A DNA stretch of 64,000 bases from Arthrobacter alpinus. GTDB taxonomy: Bacteria; Actinomycetota; Actinomycetes; Actinomycetales; Micrococcaceae. This document shows positions 15,584 to 29,178 of this stretch, one piece after another. Numbering within the stretch: position 1 is the stretch's first letter; each line of letters opens with the position of its first letter. Location of the stretch: the NCBI RefSeq assembly GCF_001294625.1, contig NZ_CP012677.1, positions 1,674,001 to 1,738,000 of the forward strand. Direction: 5' to 3'. The position numbers and the translations under genes were made by a program. The notes beneath the pieces are model-generated. The model made no database searches, was not told the DNA's origin, and saw only the letters and a list, made by a program, of their open reading frames with translations.

Positions 15584-17746
15584 CTAGATGACGTCAACCC
15601 CATCGCAGCGGACCTGAACCGGGGAGCCCACCCGTCGGGCGGCATTGGCCGCCTTCAGAGACCGCATGGCACCGGTGACCTTGCCCGCCATTGAATAGGG
15701 GAAGAACAGCAAGGTCCGGTAGTCGGGTGCCTGCTCCGGATCTCCACCAGGCCTGGCAGAAAAGGGGTTGACCAGGGGCGCCGGGCCAATGACCCGCACC
15801 TCACCCGGCAGCTCAAGGGCGGCCGTAAAGGCCACGACGTCGGCCTCCCCGCCCGTCAGCGCGGCAACCCGTACAGCGGGCGGCAGGTGTAGCTCATGGC
15901 GAAGGTGGAACTCGCGTTCGGCATAGCCTGCCGGGTCCCAGCGCACTAGGGCAGAGACCTCCACAGTGTCGTCGGCCGTCACCACGATGGTGCCACCATC
16001 CCTGGCCGGGCGCACCAAGGCGGCAGCGTTCAACCAACGGCGCAGGGTGTCCTCGCCGGAGCGCAGAGACTCACGGCGCAACAAGGAGTCCCCATCCAGC
16101 AGCAGCGCCGCCGCGTAGCCGTGGGGCGCGACTGGTTCCGCCCCGACCGTGGCCACCACAATGGCCGGCCGGTCCGCCACCACCGTCTTGATGTGGTCCC
16201 CCGCCGACGCGATGACCGGAACGGAGGGAAAAGCACGGCCCAATTCTTCGGCTGTGCGCGAGGCTCCCACGGTGATGGCACGCAGCTGATGGTTCCCGCA
16301 CGTGGGGCAGCTAAAGCTGGTCTCCGCTCGCCCGCACCACCGGCACGTCACCAGGATCTGGATGGAACCGTCAGCACGGGACTGCATGAGCGGGCCGGTG
16401 CACTCAACACATCTGGCCACCTCGCGGCAGCGCTGGCAGGCCAGCGCCGGGGCATAGCCTGTCCGGGCAACCTGAACCAGGACCGGGCCGCTGGCCAAGG
16501 CCGTCTTGGCAGCCTGCCAGGCACGGTGCGGCAAGCGGGCCATGGCAGCCAGCGGATCGCGTTCCTGCTCATAGCTGTCGGCGGTGCTGATGACACGCGC
16601 CGTGCCAAGGCGCACCACCGAACGCTCGGCAACCAGTGATTGTGCCCACCCTGTGGCAACCAGGCGTTGGGATTCGCTGCTGCGGCTGTGGGCAGCCATG
16701 AGCACGGCAGTGTCCTGAACCTCCGAGCGCAGCAACAACACGTCGCGGCTGTGCTGGTAGGGGGCCCTGCGTTCGATGTGGAGTTCGTCGCCGTCGTCCC
16801 AGCAACACACCAGGCCCAGATCGGCCACCGGCGCATAGGCAGCAGAACGGGTGCCGATCACCACCTTCACGGAGCCGCTGAGCACGCGCAGGAAGTTCTC
16901 ATACCGCAGGGTGGGGCCGTCGTCGGCGGTCAATTTCACAAAGCTGCCAGCCGGCAGCACCGATGTAAAAGTCTTGTCCAACAGTTCGAGGTCACGCAGG
17001 TCCGGAACCACCACAATGGCACCCCGCCCGGAGAGCTGGCAATAAGCCACGACCTGGGCGATTTGGTGGTGCCAGGACTCCGGCCCGAATCCGCTGAGCG
17101 CAGTCAGGACGGCCTTCGGAGTTGCCCCCATGGCCAGCTGCGTCATGAAGTCTTCGGCGTGCGGGTAGCCCGTGAACAGCGAATGCCCAGGATGAGGCGC
17201 AGGTGCCGGTTCTGCCACTGGTTCGGCTTCCGCTGCTGCCGCAGCCCGTTCGGCGGCCGCCTTGAGGTAGCCCTTCTCCAAGCTGGCCACCCGCGGCGGG
17301 ACGGCAACGCGCAAAACATCCGCCACGGTGCCGCTGTAACGTGACGCCACCCGGTGTGCCAGTTCCAAAACCTGCGGTGCCAGCACAGGCACGGCCGAAT
17401 AGACTCGGTTCAACGGCACCAGCCGTTCACTCTCCGAGGTGGCAACCCTGGCCACAAGAAAACCGTTCAGGTCCTGACCGGAGAACTTCACCCGCACCCG
17501 CACACCAGGCTGGGCTGCGTCGTCGAGCTCCTTGGGCACCGAATAGTCAAAGATGCGATCAAGGTGCGGCAAGGGAGAGTCAATGGCCACCTGGGCCACG
17601 GGCAGCGACGGGGCCAATTCCACCCCACTGTGGGGATCGGCCACACGTTCCTTGCCGACAAACCCGCTGAGCAGGCTCAGTTGAACGCCCTGTTCAAGGT
17701 GCTGCTCCATGCGTCCTCCCTCGGTGCCAAAGAATCCGGCACTCAA
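15584..17746 (-). CDS. priA: primosomal protein N' (PriA-like), actinobacterial form without Walker A
   Basis: Replication-restart factor that recognises stalled forks. The 720-residue protein has the PriA N-terminal DNA-binding domain (AIDSPLPHLDRIFDYSVP), paired zinc-binding cysteines (CQRCREVARCVECTGP, CRWCGRAE, CPTCG) and the PriA C-terminal fold. The segment where helicase motif I (GxxGxGKT) should sit reads ..AIVVVPDLRDLELL.. without a P-loop, so ATPase/helicase activity is probably lost, as is usual for PriA of actinobacteria. The start may be ATG 17746 or 17710 (M-E-Q-H). A terminator separates it from metK. Confidence 0.9.
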   Translation of the reverse strand: MSAGFFGTEGGRMEQHLEQGVQLSLLSGFVGKERVADPHSGVELAPSLPVAQVAIDSPLPHLDRIFDYSVPKELDDAAQPGVRVRVKFSGQDLNGFLVARVATSESERLVPLNRVYSAVPVLAPQVLELAHRVASRYSGTVADVLRVAVPPRVASLEKGYLKAAAERAAAAAEAEPVAEPAPAPHPGHSLFTGYPHAEDFMTQLAMGATPKAVLTALSGFGPESWHHQIAQVVAYCQLSGRGAIVVVPDLRDLELLDKTFTSVLPAGSFVKLTADDGPTLRYENFLRVLSGSVKVVIGTRSAAYAPVADLGLVCCWDDGDELHIERRAPYQHSRDVLLLRSEVQDTAVLMAAHSRSSESQRLVATGWAQSLVAERSVVRLGTARVISTADSYEQERDPLAAMARLPHRAWQAAKTALASGPVLVQVARTGYAPALACQRCREVARCVECTGPLMQSRADGSIQILVTCRWCGRAETSFSCPTCGNHQLRAITVGASRTAEELGRAFPSVPVIASAGDHIKTVVADRPAIVVATVGAEPVAPHGYAAALLLDGDSLLRRESLRSGEDTLRRWLNAAALVRPARDGGTIVVTADDTVEVSALVRWDPAGYAEREFHLRHELHLPPAVRVAALTGGEADVVAFTAALELPGEVRVIGPAPLVNPFSARPGGDPEQAPDYRTLLFFPYSMAGKVTGAMRSLKAANAARRVGSPVQVRCDGVDVI

Positions 17747-17785
17747 GCATCGCGGCCAAATGCCGGGCCGAAAGGTTCTTCAGCC

Positions 17786-17840
17786 TAAAACTAGCTAAGC
17801 ACAGCCCACCGACAATGCTGCCGGGGAGCTGTGCTTAGCT
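17786..17840 (-). terminator. terminator between metK and priA
   Basis: AGCTAAGCACAGC (17793-17805) and GCTGTGCTTAGCT (17828-17840) are perfect 13-bp inverted arms with a 22-base loop. On the minus strand the hairpin is followed by AGTTTTAGG. It lies 18 bases past the metK stop and likely ends the pyr-metK transcript, so priA would need its own promoter or readthrough. Confidence 0.75.
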
Positions 17841-17858
17841 GTGGATAAGGTGGGGGCT

Positions 17859-19061
17859 CTAGGCGTTGAAGAATGCCTTCAGCGCCTCAACCCGGTCAAG
17901 GTTTTCCCAGGTGAAGTCCGGATCGTCCCGGCCAAAGTGGCCGTGCGCTGCGGTCTTGGCGTAGATGGGGCGCAACAAGTCAAGGTCATGGATGATCGCG
18001 GCAGGGCGCAGGTCAAAGATGGCGGCGATGGCGGCCTCGATGCGGCGCGGGTCAACTGTCTCGGTGCCGAAGGTCTCCACATAGACGCCCACGGGCCGTG
18101 CCACGCCAATCGCGTAGCCCACCTGCACTTCCGCCCGTGACGCCAGTCCTGCAGCCACCACGTTTTTGGCAACCCACCGCATGGCGTAAGCGGCGGAGCG
18201 GTCAACCTTGGACGGATCCTTGCCAGAGAAGGCGCCGCCGCCGTGCCGGGCCATGCCACCATAGGTGTCAACGATGATCTTGCGACCCGTCAGGCCGGCG
18301 TCGCCCACGGGCCCGCCCACAACAAACGGGCCGGCCGGGTTCAGGTAGGTCTTGATGGTGGAGGTGTCCAGGCCCGAGTCGTCCATGACGGGGCCGATCA
18401 CGTACTGCGCCAAGTCGGCGCGCAACTGCTCCAAAGAGGTGCCCTCGGCGTGCTGGCTGGAGATCACGACAGTATCCACAGAGACAGGCGTGTCGCCGTC
18501 GTACCCGATGGTGACCTGGGTCTTGCCGTCGGGGCGCAGGTAGGAGAGCAGCCCGGATTTGCGTACGTGGGTGAGGCGTTCGGACAGGCGGTGCGCCAGG
18601 AAGATGGGGGTGGGCATATAAGATGCGGTCTCATCGCTGGCATAGCCAAACATGATGCCCTGATCCCCTGCGCCCTGCGTGTCGTACTCATCCACAGCGG
18701 TGCCCTCACGGACCTCCAAGGCGTTGAAAACGCCGTCGAAGATGTCTTGTGACTGCTGGCCGATCGAGACCGACACACCGCAGCGTGCACCGTCAAAGCC
18801 GTTCGCGGAGGAATCGTAGCCAATGTCCAGGATCGTGTTGCGGACAATCGCAGGAATCTCCACGTAGGCGTCCGTGGTGACCTCGCCCGCCACATGGACC
18901 AGGCCGGTGGTCGCCATGGTCTCAACGGCCACACGGGAGTTGGGGTCTTCGGCCAGTAGGGCATCCAAGATGGCGTCGCTGATCTGATCGCAAATCTTGT
19001 CCGGATGGCCTGCGGTCACGGATTCTGAGGTAAAAAGGCGCACGGGGTTCGGTGAAGTCAC
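17859..19061 (-). CDS. metK: S-adenosylmethionine synthetase
   Basis: Makes S-adenosylmethionine from methionine and ATP. The 400-residue protein shows the N-terminal motif [20 protein letters not shown], the signature [12 protein letters not shown] and the phosphate loop [22 protein letters not shown] at 19061 gives the standard length. It follows coaBC with a 78-base gap that shows no SAM riboswitch, and is followed by a strong terminator, so it is probably the last gene of the superoperon. Confidence 0.97.
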   Translation of the reverse strand: MTSPNPVRLFTSESVTAGHPDKICDQISDAILDALLAEDPNSRVAVETMATTGLVHVAGEVTTDAYVEIPAIVRNTILDIGYDSSANGFDGARCGVSVSIGQQSQDIFDGVFNALEVREGTAVDEYDTQGAGDQGIMFGYASDETASYMPTPIFLAHRLSERLTHVRKSGLLSYLRPDGKTQVTIGYDGDTPVSVDTVVISSQHAEGTSLEQLRADLAQYVIGPVMDDSGLDTSTIKTYLNPAGPFVVGGPVGDAGLTGRKIIVDTYGGMARHGGGAFSGKDPSKVDRSAAYAMRWVAKNVVAAGLASRAEVQVGYAIGVARPVGVYVETFGTETVDPRRIEAAIAAIFDLRPAAIIHDLDLLRPIYAKTAAHGHFGRDDPDFTWENLDRVEALKAFFNA

Positions 19062-19139
19062 TGTTCTACTCTACTTGTTTCGGGCGCGCTTCATGGGCGC
19101 GAGGCAGCGATTGGAAACACATGGACACACTTGGCCGTG

Positions 19140-20426
19140 CTAACTTGCGCTAAGCCGTGCGGCTATGACACGCACGACGGTGTCGGCCACCGTCCGCTTG
19201 GACCCCGAGGCCTGCACGGGGGTGGCGCCGTCAAGGGCAAGGATCTGGACCTGGTTGCTGTCCTGGCCGAACACCCGCTCGGTTCCGGAGTCCCCCGGAC
19301 CCACCTCGTTCACCACCAGCAGATCGCAACCCTTTCGTTGCAATTTGGCTTCCGCATAGCTGAGCGCGTCATCTTGGTCATCACCGGTTTCCGCGGCGAA
19401 GCCGACGATGAGTTGCTTGAGGTTTTGTGCGGCCCGGTGAGCCACAACTTCAACAAGAATGTCTGGGTTGCGGACCAAGTTGATGACCGGGTCTGCGGTG
19501 TCGTCACGTTTTTTGATCTTGCCGGAGGAGATGCTGGCTGGCCGGAAGTCCGCGACGGCGGCTGCCATGATGACGACGTCGAAAGTCCCTGCCGCGGACA
19601 ACGTGGCGGCACGCAGTTCCAGAGCCGTTTCAACGCTTTGAAGTTTGGCTCCGGCCGGGGCCGCCACGTCCATGTGGGCGTGGATCACGGTGACGTCCGC
19701 ACCGGCCGCCAGGGCCGCCTCAGCCAGGGCCACGCCCTGCTTGCCGGAGGACTTGTTGCCCAGGAATCTCACCGGATCCAGAGGTTCGCGGGTTCCGCCA
19801 GCGGTGATCAAGACACGCTTGCCGGAGAGGGCTCCCCCGGCTGCGGTAGTCGTCGGCAGCGCCACGGAAGCCGGTGCGGTGCCGGCGGCGTGGGCGGGAA
19901 TCAACGCCATTGCGGCGGCAAAGATCAGCTCGGGTTCGGGCAGGCGTCCGGGCCCTGTGTCAGGTCCGGTCAGCCTCCCCACTGCCGGGTCCAGGACGTG
20001 GACGCCACGGGATCGCAGCGCAGCCACATTGGCTTGAGTTGCAGCATGCTGCCACATCTCGGTGTGCATGGCCGGGGCGAAGAGCACCGGTCCCCGGGCC
20101 ATGAGCAAGGTGGTTGTCAGCAGGTCATCGGCATGGCCGCCGGCAGCCCGCGCAAGCAGGTCCGCCGTGGCAGGGGCCACCACAATGAGATCGGCCTCGT
20201 GGCCGAGCCTGACGTGATTGACCTGATCCACAGCGTGGAAGACGTCATTGCTGACGGGGCGCCCGCTCAAGGCCTCCCACGTGGCCACTCCCACAAATTT
20301 GGTGGAGGCCTGCGTGGGGATGACGGTGACGGCGTGGCCGGCCTCGGTAAAAAGGCGCAACAATAGGGCGGACTTGTAGGCGGCGATGCCGCCGCCTACC
20401 CCCAGAACAATGTTCAGCTCGGTCAC
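19140..20426 (-). CDS. coaBC: bifunctional phosphopantothenoylcysteine decarboxylase / phosphopantothenate--cysteine ligase
   Basis: Two steps of coenzyme A synthesis in one protein of 428 residues. The N-terminal CoaC flavodoxin-like domain begins LGVGGGIAAYKSALLLR and holds the PAMHTEMW substrate-recognition segment (PXMNXXMW type). The C-terminal CoaB domain begins RVLITAGGTREPLDPVR and includes VNEVG. GTG at 20426 starts the protein 23 bases after rpoZ. Its place behind gmk-rpoZ is conserved in actinobacteria. Confidence 0.96.
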   Translation of the reverse strand: MTELNIVLGVGGGIAAYKSALLLRLFTEAGHAVTVIPTQASTKFVGVATWEALSGRPVSNDVFHAVDQVNHVRLGHEADLIVVAPATADLLARAAGGHADDLLTTTLLMARGPVLFAPAMHTEMWQHAATQANVAALRSRGVHVLDPAVGRLTGPDTGPGRLPEPELIFAAAMALIPAHAAGTAPASVALPTTTAAGGALSGKRVLITAGGTREPLDPVRFLGNKSSGKQGVALAEAALAAGADVTVIHAHMDVAAPAGAKLQSVETALELRAATLSAAGTFDVVIMAAAVADFRPASISSGKIKKRDDTADPVINLVRNPDILVEVVAHRAAQNLKQLIVGFAAETGDDQDDALSYAEAKLQRKGCDLLVVNEVGPGDSGTERVFGQDSNQVQILALDGATPVQASGSKRTVADTVVRVIAARLSAS

Positions 20427-20449
20427 CGGTGAGGTGGTGTTCGCCGCAG

Positions 20450-20707
20450 TTACGCGGTTTCGATCGGCGTGGAAACCAGCAGGCCCTCGTCGATTTCACG
20501 GAATGCGATGGAAAGCGACTTCTCGTTCAGTTTCGTGTCGACCAGAGGGCCAACATACTCGAACAAGCCCTCGTGGAGCTGTGCGTAGTAGGCGTTGATC
20601 TGGCGGGCACGCTTAGCGCCAAAGATGACCAATCCATACTTTGAATCCGCAGCCTCAAGCAGCGAATCGATGGATGGGTTGATGATGCCTTCGGGTTGTG
20701 TAGTCAA
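20450..20707 (-). CDS. rpoZ: DNA-directed RNA polymerase omega subunit
   Basis: Small subunit that helps fold and assemble beta-prime in RNA polymerase. At 85 residues it has the expected size. Omega features are the [20 protein letters not shown] segment and [14 protein letters not shown] (conserved box around A-x-R-A-R-Q-I). It lies between gmk (35-base gap) and coaBC (23-base gap). Confidence 0.95.
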   Translation of the reverse strand: MTTQPEGIINPSIDSLLEAADSKYGLVIFGAKRARQINAYYAQLHEGLFEYVGPLVDTKLNEKSLSIAFREIDEGLLVSTPIETA

Positions 20708-20742
20708 TTACTTCTCCAAAATGTGTATGGGGTGAGGCACGG

Positions 20743-21369
20743 TTAATCAACGTGGCTGGGCGTAAGGCCCATCAAGGTGACAAGCTCGGCTGCGGCCCGG
20801 CTTACATCATCGTTGACGATGGTGTAATCAAACTCCGGTTGGGCAGCAAGTTCCAGTTTAGCTGTTTCCAGCCGCCGTTGCTGCTCCTGCTGCGTTTCTG
20901 TGCCGCGTCCCACTAGCCGGCGGACAAGTTCGGCCCAGCTGGGTGGTGACAGGAACACGAAATCGGCCTCCGGCATGGCTGCTTTTACCTGCCGGGCGCC
21001 TTGCAAATCAATCTCCAACAGCACGCATCGGCCGGCCTGGACGGCTGCTTCGACGGTGCTGCGCAAGGTTCCATAGCGGTTTTGGCCGTGGACCACAGCC
21101 CACTCCAGCAGGTCACCGTGCTCGATCAGCGCATCGAACTCTTGGGCCGTCTTGAAGAAGTAGTGCACCCCTTCAATCTCGCCGGGCCGGGCCGGGCGGG
21201 TCGTGGCGGAGACAGAAAGCCACACTTGCGGGTAGTTGTCCCGAATAAACGTTGACACCGTCCCCTTTCCCACGGCGGTGGGGCCAGCCAGCACGGTCAC
21301 ACCGCTGCGGGGCTTGATGCGGGTGGTGTTCTCACCTGGCACGTGCACCGTGTTGCCTTGGGCGCTCAC
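20743..21369 (-). CDS. gmk: guanylate kinase
   Basis: Phosphorylates GMP or dGMP with ATP. The 208-residue protein has a P-loop GPTAVGKGT (near residue 29), the GMP-binding segment [19 protein letters not shown] and the lid region [10 protein letters not shown]. The start codon overlaps the mihF stop by four bases (GTGA), so the two are translationally coupled, as usual in actinobacteria. Confidence 0.96.
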   Translation of the reverse strand: MSAQGNTVHVPGENTTRIKPRSGVTVLAGPTAVGKGTVSTFIRDNYPQVWLSVSATTRPARPGEIEGVHYFFKTAQEFDALIEHGDLLEWAVVHGQNRYGTLRSTVEAAVQAGRCVLLEIDLQGARQVKAAMPEADFVFLSPPSWAELVRRLVGRGTETQQEQQRRLETAKLELAAQPEFDYTIVNDDVSRAAAELVTLMGLTPSHVD

Positions 21370-21686
21370 AGCACCTGCCCCAGATAGTCCACCAGGGCAC
21401 GGCGCTGGTGGACGCCCAGGCCCCGCACCCTGCGACTTGGGGAAATCCCCAGCTCGCTCATAATCACTGTTGCACGTACCTTTCCAATGCCCGGAAGGGC
21501 TTCCAATAAGTCTGTCACTTTAAGCCTGCCTAGGGCCGGTTCCTCGCCTGCCGCCGCGATGACGGCGGCAACGGAAACCATCCCGGACTTCAACTCGGCC
21601 TTGATCCGGGACCTGACGGTACGGGCCGCCGCGGCCTTCTGGAGTGCTTCTGCGCGTTCTTGGTCAGTCAATGACGGCAAACTCAC
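21366..21686 (-). CDS. mihF: integration host factor, actinobacterial type (mIHF)
   Basis: Nucleoid-associated DNA-bending protein. From GTG at 21686 it is 106 residues; AAGGAGCC stands about 6 bases upstream, which decides the start against a much longer overlapping frame. The core holds [31 protein letters not shown] and the helix-turn-helix-like [17 protein letters not shown], characteristic of mIHF. It sits between pyrF and gmk, the conserved actinobacterial position. A 7-bp hairpin (GCAGGGC/GCCCTGC, 21740-21764) lies upstream and could modulate readthrough from pyrF. Confidence 0.93.
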   Translation of the reverse strand: MSLPSLTDQERAEALQKAAAARTVRSRIKAELKSGMVSVAAVIAAAGEEPALGRLKVTDLLEALPGIGKVRATVIMSELGISPSRRVRGLGVHQRRALVDYLGQVL

Positions 21687-21858
21687 GAAAAGGCTCCTTG
21701 CGGTGGCAGCGGTGCGGACAAAATCTTCCTGGGCCGGTGGCAGGGCTCTTTGACAGGGCCCTGCGCATGGAACCCTATCCCATGAACCTATCCGTACCGG
21801 GGCCGGAAAATCAATCCGCTGGGCCAGCATCCTGCAGGGCGATGATGACCCGTTCCAT

Positions 21859-22744
21859 CTACAGACCGAGCAGGGTCTGTGCCGTCGCCTCTCGCAGGGC
21901 CAACAGATCCGGCCCGGCAGCCAGGATGCCCCGGCTTGAGGTAGCCAGGACGGCCGGGTATGCGGGGCCAAAAGTTGCACGCATATCCGCGCCCGTGGCC
22001 CCTTGAGCACCAAGCCCCGGGGCCAGTATGGGCCCGTGAACCGCTGCTAAATCAATGCCCAGGTCCGTGAGGGCGGAACCGACAGTGGCACCCACCACCA
22101 GTCCTACCGAGCCCAGAGCATCCGCTGCATAGCGCTGATTTTCTAGCGTTGCCGCCCGCACAATGCGCCAGGCCACCGACTCGCTCCCACCCACATGCTG
22201 CACCGAGGCACCTTCAGGGTTGGAGGTCAGTGCGAGCACAAACACACCACGACCCGACGACGCCGCCAGATCAAGTGCAGGACGCAGCGACTCAAACCCC
22301 AAGTACGGGCTTAGCGTCACCGAGTCTGCCGCCAGAGAGGAACCATCGCGCAGCCACGCATCGGCGTAGCCTGCCATGGTGGAGCCAATGTCCCCGCGCT
22401 TGGCGTCGGCAATCGTCAACACCTCTGCCTGCGCGGAGGCGGCCAGGAGCTCCTCGAGTGCTGCCAGACCGGCCGAGCCGTGCCGCTCGTACAAGGCAAC
22501 CTGCGGCTTGATGGCTGCCGCCAGCGGCGCCACGGCCTCCAACACTGTCTGTGAGAAAGTTCTCAAACCCTGGGGCGAGTCCGTCAAGCCCCACGCCGCC
22601 AGGAGTCCCGGGTGCGGGTCGATGCCCACACACAAGGGGCCTCTGGCGGCCATGGCTGCGGCGAGCCGTGAACCGAAGGGTGCGTGTCCGCCGGGTTTTG
22701 AACTAGCTGGACCACCGGTGGTCGAGCCCGGACCGCCGTCGTCC

Positions 22745-22755
<11 letters not shown>
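21859..22755 (-). CDS. pyrF: orotidine 5'-phosphate decarboxylase
   Basis: Last step to UMP: decarboxylates OMP. From ATG at 22755 it has 298 residues. It carries the catalytic motif [15 protein letters not shown] (D-x-K-x2-D) and the long actinobacterial type 2 architecture ([14 protein letters not shown] at the start, APGLGAQG at the phosphate loop). The start lies inside the last codons of carB (11-base overlap), so expression is coupled. The N-terminus is a Gly/Pro-rich tail of about 28 residues. Confidence 0.95.
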
Positions 22756-26073
<3,318 letters not shown>

Positions 26074-26074
<1 letters not shown>

Positions 26075-27309
26075 TACTTGGCTTCCTGGCTCTGTGTGGA
26101 ATGGCTCTGTGTGGAATGGCTCTGTGTGGTCTTGCTGGCATCTGATGTCTTGCTGGCGGTCATCATCGCGATGAACCGGTCAAAGAGGTAGGCGGCGTCG
26201 TGCGGGCCGGCCGCTGCTTCGGGGTGGTATTGGACGGAGAAGGCGGGGATATCCAGGCAGGACAGGCCTTCCACCACCTGGTCGTTGAGGCTGATGTGGC
26301 TGACCTCGACCCGGCCAAAGCGTTCTTCAGGGGCCAAAGCCGGCCCATCCAGGGGCGCGTCGACGGCAAAGCCGTGGTTTTGGCTGGTGATCTCCACCTT
26401 GCCTGTGCTGCGGTCCATGACGGGCTGGTTCATGCCGCGGTGGCCGTAGCGCAGCTTGTAGGTGCCAAAGCCCAGGGCGCGGCCCAGGATCTGGTTGCCG
26501 AAGCAGATACCAAAGTAGGGCACGTCCGCGTCGAGGAAGCTGCGCACAAACGCGACCTGGCGGTCCGCGGTTGCGGGGTCGCCGGGGCCGTTGGAGATGA
26601 AGACGCCGTCGGGGTTCAAGGCCATCGCGTCATCGAAGCTGGTGGTTGCCGGCAGCACGTGCAGGCGTACGCCGCGCTCGGCGAAGCGGGCCGGGGTCAT
26701 AGCCTTCATGCCCAGGTCGAGGGCGACGATGGTGAACAGCGCCTCCCCATCCCAGCCGTGGTCTGCAGGCTCGACGACGAACGCTTCCTTGGTGCTGACC
26801 TCTTCAGCCAGCGCAAGGCCCTCCATGGACGGCTGGGCGTTCACCTCGGCCAGCAGTTCGGCCCCGGGACGCAACGCGTCGGCCCCGGAAAAGATTCCGG
26901 CCTTCATGGCGCCGCGTTCGCGCAGGTGCCGGGTGATGGCACGGGTGTCAACACCCTGGATGCCGACGACGCCGTGGGTGATGAGCTCGTCGTCGAGCGT
27001 TCCCTCGGAGCGCCAGTTGGACGGGCGGCGGGCCGCGTCACGGACCACGTAGCCGGCTGCCCAGATCTTCGTGGACTCATTGTCGGCTGCGTTGACACCG
27101 GTGTTGCCGATGTGCGGGGCCGTCTGGACGATCAGCTGGCGGGCATAGGAGGGGTCCGTGAGGGTCTCTTGGTAGCCGGTCATGCCGGTGGTGAAGACCG
27201 CCTCGCCCAGGGCGGTGCCCTGCGCTCCGTAGCTGGTGCCGCGGAATGTACGGCCGTCTTCAAGTATCAGTAGCGCCTGTGCAGGCATGGTTGCTTCACT
27301 CATTCTCAT
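26074..27309 (-). CDS. carA: carbamoyl-phosphate synthase small chain (glutaminase)
   Basis: Hydrolyses glutamine and channels ammonia to CarB. The 411-residue protein has the N-terminal CPSase_sm domain ([17 protein letters not shown]) and a class I amidotransferase domain with the nucleophile Cys in FGICFGNQ and His/Glu in YHPEAAAGP. The C-terminus carries an added Ser/Thr/Gln tail encoded by 15-bp tandem repeats. Starts at ATG 27309, 27303 or 27288 are all possible; the core begins at ALLILEDGR. The start overlaps the upstream PH-like gene. Confidence 0.97.
26088..26125. repeat. 15-bp tandem repeat in the carA 3' end
   Basis: GGCTCTGTGTGGAAT occurs twice head to tail (26088-26102, 26103-26117) with a partial third copy. 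It encodes the repeated S-H-S-T-Q in the CarA C-terminal tail, outside the catalytic domain. Confidence 0.9.
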
Positions 27310-27853
27310 CGTTCTTTCTGCTTATGTCGGCGTCGGAAATGTCTTGGACACCGTCCAACAATTCATTCGAAGCCAATTCACTCAAAGCCTGGATCAGGGG
27401 GCGTTTTGCAGCAGCCTCATGGGTCCTAAATCCCGTGTCCACGCTCATCTGACCCAGTAGCCAGCTCATGACCACCAGTCCGTCTTTTTCCACAAACTTG
27501 CCGGCCATGCCAGCCTGCGTGGTGACTTCCGTCAGGGCCGCCCTGGCGATGAACACCTCCGGGGCCCCCCTGCGCCGCACCAGCACGCCCTCGGGGTGGA
27601 TGCTCAGCTCCGCCGGGGTGCGCACACCCAGCCGGTGAACGGCAATCCGGTCCAGCCAGTCGCCGGTGGAGGTGGTGGTGACGTACTGTCCGGCCACAAT
27701 CAGGGTGGGCGCACCCAGATTGTCGGGGACTGCGGGAAGCTGCGGCACATCGGCCTGCCGCTTGAGCTTGTTCCGCCAGCCCCAACCCATCATCCCAAAG
27801 ATGACCACGATCAGCAGGAGCGTGAGGATCGCCGGGATGGTCCGTTCGCCCAC
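27296..27853 (-). CDS. membrane-anchored PH-like domain protein of the pyr operon
   Basis: A 185-residue protein with one N-terminal transmembrane helix ([21 protein letters not shown], residues about 5-25 in part) followed by a soluble PH-like beta domain ([36 protein letters not shown]). The family is conserved between pyrC and carA in many actinobacteria, but no function is established. Its first codon overlaps the pyrC stop by one base and its end overlaps carA by 14 bases, so it is fully embedded in the pyrimidine operon. A role in membrane placement or control of pathway enzymes is only a guess. Confidence 0.85.
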   Translation of the reverse strand: MGERTIPAILTLLLIVVIFGMMGWGWRNKLKRQADVPQLPAVPDNLGAPTLIVAGQYVTTTSTGDWLDRIAVHRLGVRTPAELSIHPEGVLVRRRGAPEVFIARAALTEVTTQAGMAGKFVEKDGLVVMSWLLGQMSVDTGFRTHEAAAKRPLIQALSELASNELLDGVQDISDADISRKNDENE

Positions 27854-29178
27854 TAGTTGGACTCATAACGGTAGGGCGTGTTCAACACGCCGTCGAGCAC
27901 CGTGGGGTGGCCGCGGAAGAACGTCGCCACAACCTTCCCTGGCAACTCCATGCCCGCGAACGGGGAGTTACGGCCCTTGGTCGCCATGGCGTACGGGTCC
28001 ACGTTCCAGCGGGCGCCCGGGTCAACCAGGACGATGTTCGCCGGCTCCCCGACGGCCAGCGGCCGGCCTTGGTCAGCCAGCTGGCCGATGGCCGCCGGTG
28101 CGGTGGAGGTGACACGCGCAAAGTCGCCCCACGTCATCAAGCCGGTCTCGATCATGGCGTCCTGCACCACAGATAGCGCGGTTTCCAGACCGGTCATGCC
28201 CATGGCCGCGGACGCCCACTCGCATTCCTTGGCTTCGCTGGGATGCGGAGCATGGTCGGTTCCGACAATGTCGATGGTGCCATCGGCCAAGGCAGCACGC
28301 AGGGCGTGCACGTCCGCGTCGGCGCGCAGCGGCGGGTTGACCTTGTAGACGGGGTTGTAGCTGCGGACCAGTTCCTCAGTCAGCATCAGGTGATGCGGGG
28401 TGACCTCGGCGGTGACTTTGATGCCGCGCTCCTTGGCCCAGCGGATGATCTCCACCGAACCGGCTGTGGACACGTGACACACGTGCAGGCGGGAGCCCAC
28501 GTGCTGGGCCAGCAGCACGTCGCGGGCGATGATCGACTCCTCGGCAACGGCAGGCCAGCCGGCCAGGCCCAGGACTGCCGAGACCTTGCCCTCGTTCATC
28601 TGGGCACCCTCGGTGAGGCGGGGCTCCTGCGCATGCTGGGCAATGACGCCGTCGAACGCCTTGACATATTCCAACGCCCGGCGCATCAGAACAGGGTCGC
28701 TGACGCAGATGCCGTCGTCGGAGAACACCCGGACACGGGCCCGGGAATCAGCCATGGCGCCCAGCTCGGCGAGTTGCTTGCCGGCCAGTCCCACCGTGAC
28801 GGCGCCGACGGGGCGAACGTCCACCCAGCCCGATTCGATGCCGAGGGAGTGAACCTGCTCCACGACGCCGGCGGTGTCGGCCACGGGTGAGCTGTTGGCC
28901 ATGGCATGCACTGCGGTGAACCCGCCCAGGGCGGCCGCACGGGTCCCAGTTTCAACCGTTTCGGCGTCCTCGCGTCCCGGCTCGCGCAGGTGGGTGTGCA
29001 GGTCAACCAGGCCGGGCAAAGCGACCAGGCCGCTCGCGTCGATGACAGTGGCGTCACTGACCACCTCGGCGCCGAGATCTTTTCCGACTGCGGTGATGAC
29101 TCCGCCGGCGATGAGCAGGTCGGCGGTTTCCTTCCCCAGCAGGGACGCTGAGCGGATCAAATAACTGCGGTTCGTCAT
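27853..29178 (-). CDS. pyrC: dihydroorotase (type I)
   Basis: Cyclises carbamoyl aspartate to dihydroorotate. The 441-residue amidohydrolase has the metal-binding [15 protein letters not shown] (H-x-H), the second-metal His in HVCHVSTAG and [12 protein letters not shown]. This is the long type I form that usually works next to or in complex with aspartate carbamoyltransferase, which is encoded directly upstream with an ATGA overlap. Confidence 0.96.
   Translation of the reverse strand: MTNRSYLIRSASLLGKETADLLIAGGVITAVGKDLGAEVVSDATVIDASGLVALPGLVDLHTHLREPGREDAETVETGTRAAALGGFTAVHAMANSSPVADTAGVVEQVHSLGIESGWVDVRPVGAVTVGLAGKQLAELGAMADSRARVRVFSDDGICVSDPVLMRRALEYVKAFDGVIAQHAQEPRLTEGAQMNEGKVSAVLGLAGWPAVAEESIIARDVLLAQHVGSRLHVCHVSTAGSVEIIRWAKERGIKVTAEVTPHHLMLTEELVRSYNPVYKVNPPLRADADVHALRAALADGTIDIVGTDHAPHPSEAKECEWASAAMGMTGLETALSVVQDAMIETGLMTWGDFARVTSTAPAAIGQLADQGRPLAVGEPANIVLVDPGARWNVDPYAMATKGRNSPFAGMELPGKVVATFFRGHPTVLDGVLNTPYRYESN

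Noticed and set aside
19062..19139. SAM riboswitch ahead of metK
   Set aside because: The gap is only 78 bases and lacks SAM-I/II core motifs; only a small CGCGC/GCGCG stem is visible.
19131..20366. 411-residue plus-strand frame antisense to coaBC
   Set aside because: Gly-rich shadow typical of high-GC antisense frames; coaBC motifs are complete on the other strand.
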